A stretch of 5,052 nt of DNA, taken from NCBI GenBank assembly GCA_031259645.1, contig JAIRLC010000114.1, forward strand, positions 1 through 5,052, given 5' to 3'. The stretch is from Prevotellaceae bacterium (GTDB taxonomy: Bacteria > Bacteroidota > Bacteroidia > Bacteroidales > UBA932). Shown here piece after piece: positions 4,881 through 5,052 of this stretch. The first letter of the stretch is position 1, and each line of letters begins with the position of its first letter. A program made the translations under genes and the position numbers. Below the pieces are notes generated by a model, which saw only the letters and a list, made by a program, of their open reading frames with translations, was not told where the DNA came from and made no database searches.

Positions 4881-4888
4881 CAAATATA
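4881..4888 (-). promoter_or_regulatory. Probable -7 box for the nuclease-like gene
   Basis: On the minus strand TATATTTG (4888-4881) fits TAnnTTTG and would start transcription near 4875, leaving a 5' leader of about 60 nt before the ATG at 4814. The -33 position (about 4908-4911) has no TTTG, so this is a partial match. Confidence 0.5.
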
Positions 4889-5013
4889 CATGAAAATTTT
4901 AAATTTACCCACAGACGGATAAAAATCTTAATAAAATTTATAGAGGAAATGTAACATTTTTTTACAGTATTGAATGACGGAGTGTATTGCCTGTCAGTCT
5001 TCCGAACAGCCTG

Positions 5014-5051
5014 AAAAAAGTGAAGGCCGCCCGTAACCATTCGGGCGACCT
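5014..5051 (-). terminator. GC-rich intrinsic terminator at the window edge
   Basis: AGGCCGCCCG (5024-5033) and CGGGCGACCT (5042-5051) form a ten-pair stem with one G-U pair and an eight-base loop. On the minus strand the hairpin is followed four bases later by six Ts (5019-5014). This fits the end of a minus-strand gene lying beyond 5052. The bases that would follow it on the plus strand are outside the window, so bidirectional use cannot be judged. Confidence 0.7.
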
Positions 5052-5052
5052 C

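Larger units (their letters stand above)
4815..5052. other. Intergenic region without a convincing gene
   Basis: These 238 bases lie upstream of the nuclease-like gene and are AT-rich until the last 30 bases. Apart from the -7 box at 4881-4888 and the terminal hairpin at 5024-5051 I see nothing coding. The minus-strand frame open from 5040 to 4822 begins inside the terminator hairpin and shows no protein-like features. Confidence 0.65.

Noticed and set aside
4822..5040. 72-codon minus-strand open frame
   Set aside because: It starts inside the terminator hairpin, contains the -7 box of the next gene, and its product lacks any protein-like pattern.

Overview
The window looks like chromosomal DNA of a member of the Bacteroidota, most likely order Bacteroidales. 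The ribosomal proteins read as Bacteroidota versions. Two promoters match the phylum-specific consensus (TTTG or TTG, 19-20 bases, TAnnTTTG), and two more have only its -7 box. Start codons lack strong Shine-Dalgarno sequences.

Region 1 (1-2908, all minus strand) is a ribosomal protein operon, transcribed from high to low coordinates: rplP (L16), rpmC (L29), rpsQ (S17), rplN (L14), rplX (L24), rplE (L5), rpsN (S14) and the start of rpsH (S8), cut by the window edge. The genes are tightly packed, two of them through TAATG stop/start overlaps. The exception is between rpsN and rpsH. There about 370 bp have been added, holding a small two-helix membrane ORF (134-361) bracketed by a 25-base inverted repeat built from 7-base units. 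The ORF's stop codon lies inside one repeat arm.

Region 2 (2909-3281) is an AT-rich divergent intergenic region. It holds a near-perfect Bacteroidota promoter reading into rplP and a weaker one reading into the gene on the other side. rplP normally follows rpsC in the S10 cluster. Here the upstream half (rpsJ to rpsC) is absent, so the cluster is split at rpsC/rplP and rplP heads its own transcription unit.

Region 3 (3282-5052) is AT-rich accessory DNA. It carries an intact AbiEi-like (DUF6088-type) antitoxin, and straight after it only the last ~34 codons of what looks like its AbiEii nucleotidyltransferase toxin, so the type IV toxin-antitoxin pair appears to have lost its toxin. Next comes a compact unit of about 120 bases with a canonical promoter, a GNRA-capped hairpin, a possible long-range stem and a strong intrinsic terminator, but no convincing ORF: a candidate free-standing small RNA. 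Converging on it from the minus strand is a 189-residue protein whose core resembles the PD-(D/E)XK tRNase domains found at the C-termini of contact-dependent or MuF-type toxins, with no delivery or immunity gene beside it. The window ends in a GC-rich hairpin that probably terminates a minus-strand gene beyond the edge.

The ribosomal genes form one functional unit. The accessory genes look like remnants of a defence or mobile island next to the operon break. The best candidates for something undescribed are the small RNA, the repeat-bracketed membrane ORF inside the operon, and the solitary nuclease-like protein.
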